Source: Platanthera guangdongensis (lineage: Eukaryota; Streptophyta; Magnoliopsida; Asparagales; Orchidaceae). Taken from it: a stretch of DNA of 64,000 nt. The notes under the pieces are model-generated. The model was not told the DNA's origin, made no database searches, and saw nothing but the letters and a program-made list of their open reading frames with translations. The stretch is from assembly GCA_039583875.1 (NCBI GenBank), contig CM077153.1, positions 66,968,482-67,032,481 on the forward strand. The letters run 5' to 3'. Positions 36,101 through 46,813 of this stretch are shown here, in pieces (within the stretch, counting starts at the first letter, position 1; each line of letters opens with the position of its first letter). The translations under genes and the position numbers were made by a program.

Positions 36101-36970
36101 TTTGGGCGTAATCCCATCATAGTTTCTAGTGCCCTCGAGAGCCCTTCACCGAGTATACCCTGGGCAGTCCTGGGATTAACCTTAAATCACTAAGTATAAT
36201 AATCCGTAGACAAGAGTAGTCTAATAGGTTAGGACATTGTGGTTCATTCTCGCCCGTGACGAGTTTGAGGGATTTGGAATAAAGGCACTATTGTGCGTTC
36301 TCACCCATGTAGGGTTGGAGGGATTGTGATAAATGCTCACCCGTGTAGAGTTTGAGGGATTCGGGACAGGTTGGTCCAGCGATCTGAAGGCTTGGGATGA
36401 AGTACTTGCATGTGCATAAATTTAGGGGTGGGGCATGCAGTACTGGCCGTTCGTCACACCAATGGCAGTACGGTGCACCAGGCAGGTGTGAGGTGGGTTG
36501 TTTTACACTGCAGTCTGGAGTACGATCCCCGATAACGCACACCCGACCCAACAAGACTGACGGGTTGTCAGCAAAGTACGTATGCATAGACTCTAGAGTG
36601 CACCTTGGGCGTGTACAGAGGCATATGAGAGGGGTCTAAGGTTTGGTAGTGTGCATACCGACCTAGAAGTGGAGATGCCCGCTCCACTGCTGCCGTAGCC
36701 ACAGCGGTGGTACCCGAGAGTGAAGCTAGCTCTCAAAAAGTGGTAACTAAAGGTCTGTGATCATAGAGTCGTTGTGTGTGAGTTCCACTTGCCTGTGCAT
36801 AAATTGCATCATAAACATTCATTCATTTTAGGCCATACGCTTCATAGATCCTTATCATATAAATTAGTATGGGCTCTTTTATATGATAAGTTAAATTTTC
36901 TGGAAACCTTAACTTATAAATTTGTATGGGAATTTTTATAAGTTAAGGTACGATTTGGGATTGTAGAGTA
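33192..36970 (+). repeat. G2 3' LTR, piece 1 of 2
   Basis: Colinear with 23586-27530. It is interrupted by C3; bases 36966-36970 (GAGTA) are the target duplication. A deletion of about 155 bp lies near 34758 relative to the 5' LTR. Confidence 0.93.
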
Positions 36971-37191
36971 TGTTGGAGTTACCATGGTGATCTGGAAGTG
37001 ATCAAACATGTAATCTCACTGCCAACGCGACATGAGCCTGCAGGGTCGCACATAAGAAATGTGGAGAAGTTGGATGATTGACTGTGTTGGTAAAGGTTAC
37101 CAATCACCGACCTGAATGGGGTTGTGGGCAAAGTGTTGCCTTAAAGCAGAGTCGGGTGGGGCAAAGTGTTGCCTTGGTGGATTGGTGCTCG

Positions 37192-37496
37192 GAGTCTCGC
37201 CGATCGACGAGAATCGTCGAGTAGTGTACTCTGATTCTCGCCGATCGACGAGAATCGTCGACCCTGTTCGACGTGTATCGTTGGTGATTCTCGACGATCG
37301 ACGAGAATCGTCAACCTACGATTCGACGTGAATCATCGGGCATTCTCGCCGATTGATTCTCGCCGAATCTGCTGGTGATTCTCGCCGACCGATTCTCGCT
37401 GACTGGTTCTCGCCGATCCTAGCCGATACTTGCCGATCCTTAGTGATTCTCGACGATCGATTCTCACCGATCGGCTGGTGATTCTCGCCGATTCTG
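37192..37496. repeat. C3 LTR inverted-word array
   Basis: Repeats of CTCGCCGATCGACGAGAATC-like words and half-words, each able to fold back. Equivalent arrays are at 44218-44507 (3' LTR) and 49781-50081 (C4). The 3' LTR lacks 14 bp between two ATTCTCGCCGA words. The same word family is present in C2, although C2 belongs to another copia lineage. Confidence 0.8.
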
Positions 37497-37558
37497 GAAC
37501 CCTTATTCTTGGGTGGTCTGCAAATAGCGACACTCCTAAGTCTATTTTATACTTTAGG

Positions 37559-37567
37559 TATAAATAG
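37559..37567 (+). promoter_or_regulatory. C3 LTR TATA box
   Basis: TATAAATAG about 60 bases after the hairpin array, conserved at 44571 in the 3' LTR and present in C4. Confidence 0.65.
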
Positions 37568-38091
37568 AGTACTTAGGGTTTTCGTGGTTCGGTTCTGTTC
37601 CTTGCGTGCTGATCGAAACCCGCGACGGAAGAGTTCCGTCCCGCGATCGTTCCGCCAATCCCGAATCCCGCCGCCGACGGAAGTGTTCCGCCGCCGCCGT
37701 GTTCGCTCCGTCGACCTCCTTCTCTCCGGCGATCGTCGCTGGTGTTGCTCTTCCTGGCGCAGACCTAGTAGTCCGTGGAGAAGCAAGGTGCGGTCTTCAT
37801 CCTTCCCGATTTTCCGTGCGACGGAAAGATCGGTGTTCTCCCGCTCGTGTGGACTTCTACAGAAACGTGGACATTATTCCACGTACAACTCGCCACCAGC
37901 AAGAATACAAAGCTAGGAGCATCTCCGTTGAGTTGTGACTCAACGCCACCGAGGTAATTTTTGCCTAGTTGTTTGTTAACTTCTTGATTCAATTATCATG
38001 GCCCGATCCCATTTCTTTTGGGTTTTCTTGATGTTTTACTTTTTCGCTGCGTGCACAAGTGTTGTGTCATCCTCATAGAGAAACCCAACAG

Positions 38092-38103
38092 TGGTATCAG
38101 AGG
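38092..38103 (+). promoter_or_regulatory. C3 primer-binding site
   Basis: TGGTATCAGAGG, one base after the LTR, initiator tRNA-Met type with one mismatch at its end. Confidence 0.9.
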
Positions 38104-39068
38104 GAGGTTTCGGCCATGATTGTTGAATTGGAAGTTTTGTTATTCCAGTGCGTGTAAACCTAGGGATTTAGAAGTGTTCTAAATGTCTAGATTTAGTCTT
38201 GGTACCCCGCCAAGAACTTCTGCAATTGCGTGGGAATTTCTAATTGTTAGAAATTGTGATCTCCTTAGCAGTAACCATCCCTCGATTTTGTTTTGGATTT
38301 TGAATCCAACAAAGAGAGATGAGCTTGTCTACTGCTTTAAGTTGAGTTGTCTTTGCTTTTGTCCAATGCATGTAAATCTGAGGATTTTGAAGTTTCCGGA
38401 TGTTCAGATTTAGCCCTTCCTTCTATCAATTGTTGATGGTGTCAGGATGTGCACATAAGGGATGCATGTTGTTTAGAATTATTTTTCTTTGGATGTGCAC
38501 ATTGATCAAATGTTGATCATGGTTAACTGTTAACCTATAATCAAAATCCCTTCATCAAATATTAAGTGTTCGGATGCCTTTCGATGGATGACACTCTTCC
38601 TGCCTCGATCGATGAAGTGTGGGCTTGCTAAATCAAGGTGCATTAATCTATCTTGGTAAGGGTGCGAGCGGATAATTGTGATATCCTACTGTCGACATCG
38701 GGTCCAACTTAACTAGGTGACCTCAAAGGTTGAGTGCCTAGAGGCATAGGGTTGGCATGCACCATATGATGGATGCGAGTAAGGAGTTATTCACCAACCA
38801 TACAAGAATTGTATGAGGATGCAATTTGCAAGCGTTGCCTACCTAAATAACCGCATCGTGAGAGGAAAGCCAAAGCTGACTCATTGTGTTGGTGAAATAC
38901 GGATCTTGTCCACTAAGAGAGTAGCTCGCATGAACTCTCCGAATTGTTAGTGAGGGCTATCATTTCGAATAAAATAGTGGGAGCGTTTTAATTGAAGTAC
39001 AAATTAAAATAAATTGTATTTGAAATTTTGGTACTGATTTTATTCTGCATAAATTCTTGTAGAATTCC
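38104..39068 (+). other. C3 leader
   Basis: About 965 bases between PBS and gag ATG. I see no conserved ORF; probably packaging and leader RNA. Confidence 0.6.
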
Positions 39069-42000
39069 ATGGCAAGTGTTTCACACTCCACTTTGTCTCT
39101 GAGAGCCATCCTTGAGAAGGATAAGCTCAGTGGGACAAATTACATGGACTGGTATAGGAACCTGAGAATTGTTCTCAGGCAAGAGCGAAAGCTCTATGTC
39201 TTGGAAGAAGAAGCCCCCGAGGTGCCGACCGGGAACTCTTCCCGTGCTGAGAAGGATACTTATAAGAAGTATACTGATGATGCTTTAGATGTCGAATGCC
39301 TTATGCTTGCCACTATGAACTCTGAGCTTCAGAAGCAACATGAGAGCATGGGGTGCAAGGAGATTGACGAGCATCTCAAGAAAATGTTTCAAGGGCAGGC
39401 TCGTCAAGAGAGGTTCGACGTCACAAAAGCGTTGTTTCAGTGCAAGATGGGAGTTCGAGACTCAGTAGGGACTCACGTACTCAAGATGATTGGGTATATA
39501 GAGAACCTTGAAAGGCTGGGTTTTCCTCTTGGTCAAGAGTTGGCCACGGATCTGATCCTGCAATCATTGCCGGATAGTTATGAGCAGTTCGTTTTGAACT
39601 ACAACATGAATGAAATAGACAAGACACTGCCCGAACTCCTAGGCATGTTGAGAACTGCCGAAATCAACATGAAGAAGGCCAAGCCTGCCTGCCCCATACT
39701 GATGGTGCATAAGGGCAAGGGCAAGGCCAAGGGCTCTAAGAAGACGAAGGTGGGACCTAAGTCATATCTTGAGCCCAAGTCTTCTGCAATGATGAAAAAG
39801 AAAAGCACGGTGAAGGAAGGGAAATGCCACCACTGTGGCAAGGTTGGTCATTGGAGGAGGAACTGTCCTTCGTACATTGAAGGTCTGCAGAAATTGAAGG
39901 GAGGTATGACTTCCGCTTCAAATGTTTACGTTATAGAGATAAACCTTTCTGCTCCTTCATCTTGGGTATTGGATACCGGATGTGGTTCTCACATTTGTAC
40001 AAATGTGCAGGAACTGGGAAGGAGAAGATTGCTGAGTAAAGGGGAGGTGGACCTCCGCGTCGGCAATGGAGCAAGAGTTGCTGCTATAGCCGTAGGGGTT
40101 TACCGTATTTCTTTGCCCAGTGGGCTTGTAATAGAACTAGATAACTGTTATTTTGTTCCGGCCATAACTAGAAACATTATATCTATTTCATGTTTGGGCA
40201 TGATTGGATTTTCTTTTATAATTAAGAACAACTGTTGTTCTATATTTAAGAATGATGTTTGTTATGCTGTAGCCCAATTGTTTAATGGTCTTTATGTTTT
40301 GAACTTGGACCATCTGATCTGTAATGTAGAAAATAATAAAAGACTAAGAACAAATGACTCGAACCCTACGTTTCTCTAGCATTGTCGTTTGGGTCATATC
40401 AACGAGAAGCGCATATCCAAACTCCATAGAGATGGACTTTTGGACTCATTTGATTATGAATCATTTGAGCGATGAGAATCTTGTTTGTTAGGCAAGATGA
40501 CTAAAGCTCCTTTCACTGGTTATACTGAGAGGGCTGAGGATCTCTTGGGTGTTGTACATAGTGATGTATGCAGACCTATGAGTTCCATGGCTAGAGGTGG
40601 GTATTTCTACTTTGTTACATTTACTGATGATTTCAGTAGATACGGATATGTGTATCTTATGAAGTGCAAATCCGAGACCTTTGAAAAGTTCAAAGAGTTC
40701 AAGAATGAAGTAGAAAACCAGTTGGGTAAAAGGGTTAAAGCACTCCGATCTGATCGAGGTGGCGAATACCTGAGTCATGAGTTCCGTGATCATCTGAAAG
40801 AGTGTGGTATTGTATCACAGCTCACTCTACCTAGAACACCACAACATAATGGTGTGTCTGAGAGGATAAATCGTACTCTGTTAGACATGGTACGTTCGAT
40901 GATGAGTCATGCAGACTTGCCTGTTTCCTTTTGGGGTTTTGCTTTAGAGACTGCTGCAATGACATTGAATCGCGCTCCAACGAAAATGGTTCTGAAGACA
41001 CCATATGAGATATGGACTGGGAAGCGTCCTAGTATGTCGTTCATTAAAATTTGGGGCTGTGAGGCATACGTGAGACGTCAAATGCCTGAAAAGCTGGAAC
41101 CCAAATCAGATAAATGTTATCTGGTGGGATATCCTAAGGAAACGAAAGGGTATTACTTTTACCTACCGTCTGAGGGCAAAGTGTTTGTCGCAAGGACTGG
41201 TGTCTTCTTGGAGAAAGAGTTCTTATCAAGAAAGACTAAAAAGGTAGAGCTTGAAGAAGTTCAAGAACCACATGTAGTGAATGAACCGGAATTGGATTCT
41301 GAGACAGGACTACAAGAAGTTATAGGTAGAGAACCTTCTCAAGGAACACAAGTCCTACGTAGATCTGGTAGACCGAGGTTTGAGCCTGAGAGATATGGAT
41401 TTCTCGTATCTCAAATAGGTAATGTGTTGCTTATGGATCATGATGATGAACCAGCAACCTACCAAGAGGCTATGAATGGACCGGACTCCGACAAGTGGCT
41501 TGAGGCTATGAAATCCGAAATGGACTCCATGTATGCAAACCAAGTTTGGAACTTGGTGGAACCACCTGAAGGGGTATGACCCATAGGGTGCAAGTGGGTC
41601 TTCAAGAAGAAGACCGACATGGATGGGAATGTACAGACATTCAAAGGGCGACTGGTGGCTAAGGGTTTCAAGCAAATTCATGGTATTGACTATGATGAGA
41701 CCTTTTCCCCTGTTGCTATGGTAAAGTCCATAAGGATATTTCTTGCTATTGCTGCGTATTATGACTACGAGATCTGGCAGATGGATGTCAAAATGGCTTT
41801 CCTTAATGGAAACCTCCTTGAGGAAGTGTATATGACACAACCCGAGGGTTTTGTATCCCCAGATGAAGCCACTAAAATATGCAAGCTGAATAAGTCCATT
41901 TATGGACTGAAACAGGCCTCTCAAAGTTGGAATCTTCGTTTTGATGAGAAAATCAAAGAGTTTGGTTTCATCAAGAATGAAGATGAGCCTTGTGTTTACA

Positions 42001-43027
42001 AGCGAATCAGTGGGAGCATTGTTGTCTTCCTGATATTGTATGTAGATGACATACTGTTGATTGGGAATGACATTCCTACCCTGAAAGTTGTTAAGAACAA
42101 CCTAGGGAACTGCTTTTCAATGAAGGATTTGGGTGAAGCGACTTATATACTTGGTATTAAGATCTATAGAGATAGATCGAAGAAGTTGCTGGGTTTGACC
42201 CAGAGTACGTACATCGAAAAGGTGTTGAAGCAGTTCAACATGCTTGAGTCCAAGAAAGGATTTTTGCCCATGTCTCATGGTGTGAATCTCTCTAAGGACC
42301 AGTGTCCAAAATCTTGTGAAGATAAGGACCGCATGAAGTTGATTCCATATGCTTCGGCAATTGGATCAATCATGTACGCGATGTTATGTACTCGACCCGA
42401 TGTCTCCTTTGCTTTGAGCATGACTAGCAGGTATCAGTCAGACCCCGGTGAGTGTCACTGGATTGCAGTCAAGAATGTCCTGAAGTACTTGAGAAGGACT
42501 AAGGATGCGTTCGTGGTGTATGGTGGAGAGGAAGAGCTCGTTGTAAGTGGTTACACGGATGCTAGCTTCCAAACTGATAGAGACGACTCCAAGTCTCAGT
42601 TAGGTTTTCGTTTTGCCTGAATGGAGGAGCTGTGAGTTGGAAAAGTTCCAAGCAAGAGACAGTTGCTGATTCTACAACAGAGGCCGAGTATATCGCCGCA
42701 GCTAATGCGGCGAAGGAGGCTGTATGGATTAGTAAATTCATCGGCGAGCTTGATGTAGTTCCTAGCATTGTTGGTCCCGTAGTTCTCTACTGTGATAACA
42801 ATGGTGCAATTGTACAATCTAAGGAACCTAGATCCCATCAGCGCTCCAAGCACATACTTCGGCGGTTTCATCTTTTTCGTGAGATTGTCGAACAAGGAGA
42901 TGTGAACATTTGCAGAGTGCCGACTGAGGAGAATAATGCGGATCCACTGACAAAGCCTCTCGCGCAGAGAAAGCATGATGGTCATACTAGATCGATGGGT
43001 ATACGATACCTAAATGATCAACTCTAG
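39069..43027 (+). pseudogene. gag-pol: C3 gag-pol polyprotein (broken at four points)
   Basis: The ATG at 39069 opens a single copia frame: UBN2-type gag (codons about 15-200), CCHC knuckle C-HH-CGKVGHWRRN-C at 39825-39866, protease WVLDTGCGSHICTN (about 39965), GAG-pre-integrase, integrase core (DDFSRYGYVYLM; SDRGGEYLS; PQHNGVSER), RT with YVDDILLI at about 42040 and RNase H to the stop at 43025-43027. Breaks: TAG 40377-40379 (C4 has TGG), TGA 40473-40475 (C4 has a Cys codon nearby in the frame), TGA 41577-41579 (C4 has CGA) and a one-base deletion near 42608. Confidence 0.93.
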
Positions 43028-43996
43028 TGAGAATCTTGTGGGTTGCATGTAATCTTGTATTTTGTTGGCTATTTGTTCATATGATGAACATTGTGCCTAG
43101 TTTTTCTTTTACAATTAATGGCAAGTTCTTTTATTATGTCTTTTTCTATATGATAGTTAAATGTTAACATAATAGATACCCTTAGAATGTTCGCTTCCAT
43201 GGGACATCAAGTACGTGACTTGAATGTGAGAGCCCATGATTTATTTGAAGCTTCATTCTTAAAAGGTCCCTGGTCGAGTATCATCATAGAAGCTAAGGGT
43301 GATGATGGTACTTGAAGACTAGCACGTGCGTTGACGGATGACCGGTTCTCACAGGTCATGATATTGTGATATCAAGTCATCACGTGGGTACTTGTTAGTG
43401 AACAAGTTGTACTGGACAGACCCAACCTGAGACTACTCTGTGGATTGTCATCCAATCGTGTCACGAGTAGGTCTCAATTGACAATGGTGTTGTGGTCCTT
43501 TGACCTGAAGTCACAACATTCATCAAGTGAGGAAGAGCGTGCTTTGATGCCATCTAAAGTCTTCCTTGAGAAAGGTTGATGATAAGGGTGGTTGTTGGGC
43601 ATGTTACGAATCATTTGGGTGTTTGTGTGTGAGCAGATATGGGATTTGTCCTCCTGTATGACATGAGTTGCATCCATGGGCCCCTTGATGGAACTGGACT
43701 GAGAAATGCATGACCATGCTTGGTTGAGTCAATATGTGATATTGGACTCACCATTCTCTAGAAGTTCGTCCTGGATCAAGAAAACTTGGATTGAGCTATT
43801 ACGAGGGTGACACGGTCCATGCCTCTAGTTCTTTCCGGATGTAAGGGACAAAGGGACAAAGACAACGCTGATACATTGGTCATAAAGGCTTATGAGTTAT
43901 AAACTCTTATTGCTTGGGGAGCAATGATGCATTGCTAGATGCCGCTCATTGTTTGTGAGGTTTTTGGTTTGATACTTTCAAGATCAAGTGGGAGTC
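43028..43996 (+). other. C3 3' noncoding region and polypurine tract
   Basis: About 970 bases without a gene, conserved in C4 (50285-50974 and 60462-60738). It ends CAAGTGGGAGTC at the LTR, the likely polypurine tract. Confidence 0.7.
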
Positions 43997-45101
43997 TGTT
44001 GGAGTTACCATGGTGATCTGGAAGTGATCAAACATGTAATCTCACTACCAACGCGACATGAGCCTGGAGGGTCGCACATAAGAGATGTGGAGAAGTTGGA
44101 TGATTGAATGTGTTGGTAAAGGTTACCAATCACCGACCTGAATGGGGTTGTGGGCAAAGTGTTGCCTTAAAGCAGAGTTGGGTGGGGCAAAGTGTTGCCT
44201 TGGTGGATTGGTGCTCGGATTCTCGCCGATCGACGAGAATCGTCGAGTAGTGTACTCTGATTCTCGCCGATTGACGAGAATCGTCGACCCTGTTCGACAT
44301 GTATCGTTGGTGATTCTCGACGATCGACGAGAATCGTCAACCTACGATTCGACGTGAATCATCGTGCATTCTCGCCGAATCTGCTGGTGATTCTCGCCGA
44401 CCGATTCTCGCTGACTGGTTCTCGCCGATCCTAGCCGATACTCGCCGATCCTTAGTGATTCTCGACGATCGATTCTCACCGATCGGCTGGTGATTCTCGC
44501 CGATTCTGGAACCCTTATTCTTGGGTGGTCTGCGGATAGCGACACTCCTAAGTCTATTTTATACTTTAGGTATAAATAGAGTACTTAGGGTTTTCGGGGT
44601 TCGGTTCTGTTCCTTGCATGCTGATCGAAACCCGCGACGGAAGAGTTCCGTCCCGCGATCGTTCTGCCGATCCCGAATCCCGCCGCCGACGGAAGTGTTC
44701 CACCGCCGCCGTGTTCGCTCCGTCAACCTCCTTCTCTCCGGCGATCGTCGCTGGTGTTGCTCTTCCTGGCGCGGACCTAGCAGTCCGTGGAGAAGCAAGG
44801 TGCGGTCTTCATCCTTCCCGATTTTCCGTGCGACGGAAAGATCGGTGTTCTCCCGCTCGTGTGGACTTCTGCAGAAACGTGGACATTATTCCACGTACAA
44901 CTCGCCACCAGCAAGAATACAAAGCTAGGAGCATCTCCGTTGAGTTGTGACTCAACGCCACCGAGGTAATTTTTGCCTAGTTGTTTGTTAACTTCTTGAT
45001 TCAATTATCATGCCCGATCCCATTTCTTTTGGGTTTTCTTGATGTTTTACTTTTCCGCTGCGTGCATAAGTGTTGTGCCATCCTCATAGAGAAACCCAAC
45101 A
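43997..45101 (+). repeat. C3 3' LTR (1105 bp)
   Basis: Differs from the 5' LTR by the 14-bp deletion in the hairpin array, a one-base indel near the end and a few substitutions. This points to a fairly recent insertion. Confidence 0.95.
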
Positions 45102-45106
45102 GAGTA

Positions 45107-45878
45107 GTGCTAGCATAGTTTTACTTTCCTGCACTTACTTTCAGTTCTTTACTTACTTTACCGTACTGCACTTATCTAACTTACTTCAGTTTTATAATTC
45201 ATTACTGCACTTGTACTTCTTACATAGAAATGCTAGAGTAGGACTACTATTACTCCTCATATACTTATTAGTATAGTGCCTCTGCCACATGTTTACACTT
45301 GATACCCCTTGTTGTCCTTCGCTTCGTCCTCCCGCACGGTGCCTAGGAGTTGTGGGGCAAGGTGTGGAGGAAACGACTTAGTCTTTTTGACTAATGGTCG
45401 GTGACCAAACTATTTTCAGGAGCTCGAGGAGATGGAGCACCAGCATGACAGACAGGAAGAGGTGACAGGACGTGAGGAGCTGATACCACCACCTACTACT
45501 ACTACCACTGCAGAGTTGCCTCAGGTGGGATGACTTGGTGTTGATAGATATCTTCCGTTGTTTAGAGTTGAGAGATAGAGATTTGATTTGATGTACTGGG
45601 CATAAGCCCTTATTACTCTTCATTTTATTTTTGTACTCATTTGGACTGATGTTTTCCTTTCATATATTTATATATGTGCTGTGACTGTGGACTAACTGTG
45701 ATGTACTCTACTGTGTATTACTTCTTTGCTCATATTGGCCTACAGGTTTATGATCGTACTAGCCGACAGAATCGACGTGTTGCGGTGTCGACTAACCCGT
45801 GCGTTAGTGCCACCGTAAGACGACAGTTCTGGGCATAAGACCGGAAGCCTCCTTGGCAAGGGGGACGGGGGTCTTACA
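45107..45878 (+). repeat. G2 3' LTR, piece 2 of 2
   Basis: Colinear with about 27530-28310, ending GTCTTACA before the CCAGC duplication. Confidence 0.93.
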
Positions 45879-45883
45879 CCAGC

Positions 45884-46033
45884 CACCTGACACAAGACAC
45901 CGCTCGGCCATATCCATATTTCGACAATTCGTCGAATGAAATTCATCGAATGGGCCAATTCCGTCGAGCTTTGCTCGACGATTTCTTGCCTATCCAGGCC
46001 AACTATTTACTTGTTACATTTTGGGGTGTAACA
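45884..46033 (-). repeat. G1 5' LTR, piece 3 of 3
   Basis: Colinear with about 7740-7934, including the GTCGAA words, ending GTAACA at the outer end of G1. Confidence 0.9.
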
Positions 46034-46040
46034 CCGATGA

Positions 46041-46421
46041 ACTCCGCAACTACCACCTATCATGCCACCAAAGCTAGACCAAGGAACCTGCCATGCTGAT
46101 CTCCCGAGCTCTAATCCAGTCCGCATCTTGTCGGACTCCGTGGAAAAAGATTATATCCGCTTAGTTACATTCTGGGAACAAACTTCCTGCTTAGCATAAG
46201 CCGGCCTGGCTGGCCACCGCCTTTGTTCGCATAAACCGCATGAACAGACCGCCCTGGCTGCTAAGGAACAAGCCGACTGCAGTATCTATGCCGACCTAGC
46301 TAACCGCCAGTCCTGTCCACATAGACCACGCAGACAGGTCACCCAGGTTGCCCAATCCCCCACTTTCACTTCACCATTTTCAACAAGTGCCAGTAGATAT
46401 TGGGGTCCTAAGGTAAAATAA
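46041..46421 (+). pseudogene. gag: C5 gag C-terminal part (Sirevirus-like fragment)
   Basis: A frame open for about 127 codons except TAA 46197-46199. It encodes a Pro-rich stretch and then two diverged copies of an Ala-Gly/Asp-Leu-Ala...Cys-x-His-x-Pro unit, at about 46200-46290 and 46290-46365. It ends YWGPK next to the protease region, matching the DWVPK end of C2 gag. The DNA duplication has a period near 91 bases. I infer that it is the tail of the gag of the element that supplies the protease fragment to the right; it has no knuckle. Confidence 0.5.
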
Positions 46422-46435
46422 ATTATGTGATGTAG

Positions 46436-46813
46436 GTTAGTTCAAGTGTCCATACCCCTATATGGTACTTGGACAGTGGTTGTTCCAGACACGTGACTGG
46501 GAAAATGAGCAACTTAAAGGTATACACTCCAGTGAAAGATGGACCCAAGGTTATCTTTGGTGGTTCAGATAGAGGAGTGACAAGAGGCTATGGTAAGATT
46601 ACCAATGACATAGTCACCATCTCAAAGGTGGCTTATGTTGAAGGGTTGCAACACAACCTTATAAGCATAAGCCAAATCTCTGATCTTGGATATGTCATTG
46701 TCTTCCACAAGGATGAGTGCCTGATTAAGAGGTCAAGTGACCAAGAGGTCATATTGACAGTCACTAGGAGTGGAAATGTTAATTCCTTAAATTTCCTTTG
46801 TCAAGATACAGAC
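46436..46813 (+). pseudogene. pol: C5 protease and GAG-pre-integrase fragment
   Basis: WYLDSGCSRHVTG (about 46460-46500) and about 110 further codons up to SLNFLCQD align well with C2 pol (17720-18060). It is cut at 46813 by the start of the G4 LTR. A 23-nt stop-containing segment (46413-46435, GTAAAATAAATT to GATGTAG) separates it from the gag frame, at the same place as in C2. Confidence 0.85.

Larger units (their letters stand above)
36971..38090 (+). repeat. C3 5' LTR (1120 bp)
   Basis: TGTTGGAGTTACC to AGAAACCCAACA. Contains the GATTCTCG/TCGACGAGAATC array (37192-37496) and a TATA box. Confidence 0.95.
36971..45101 (+). mobile_element. C3: complete copia element (8131 bp), Tork/Angela-like
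   Basis: LTRs of 1120 and 1105 bp, nearly identical, with TSD GAGTA at 36966-36970 and 45102-45106. PBS TGGTATCAGAGG. One gag-pol frame broken at four points. Long noncoding stretches lie on both sides of the coding region. It is the same family as C4, which is a direct reference for its lesions. The lineage name is tentative. Confidence 0.95.
23586..45878 (+). mobile_element. G2: Tekay-type gypsy element with 4.7-kb LTRs, interrupted by C3
   Basis: LTRs 23586-28310 and 33192-36970 plus 45107-45878, with internal coding region 28311-33191. Perfect CCAGC duplication at 23581-23585 and 45879-45883. PBS initiator tRNA-Met type. Gag and Pol belong to a different family from G1/G3 but share the gag-protease intron-like segment. 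Many nonsense changes; inactive. Confidence 0.93.
6051..46033 (-). mobile_element. G1: Tekay/Del-type gypsy retrotransposon, degenerate and multiply interrupted
   Basis: G1 reads on the minus strand. The right (5') LTR is split by C2 and G2; the left (3') LTR is split by C1, so its outer 61 bp or so lie beyond the window. Own sequence is 6051-13744, 22669-23585 and 45884-46033. Both LTRs rebuild to about 1.95 kb. The PBS is initiator tRNA-Met type. The gag and pol proteins are close relatives of those of G3. The right flank CCGAT is the probable target duplication; the left copy is not visible. Many stops and frameshifts show an old copy. Confidence 0.9.

Noticed and set aside
41355..41924. 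189-codon antisense frame in C3 and its match at 61926-62411 in C4
   Set aside because: Shadow of the RT and linker coding strand; no independent motif.
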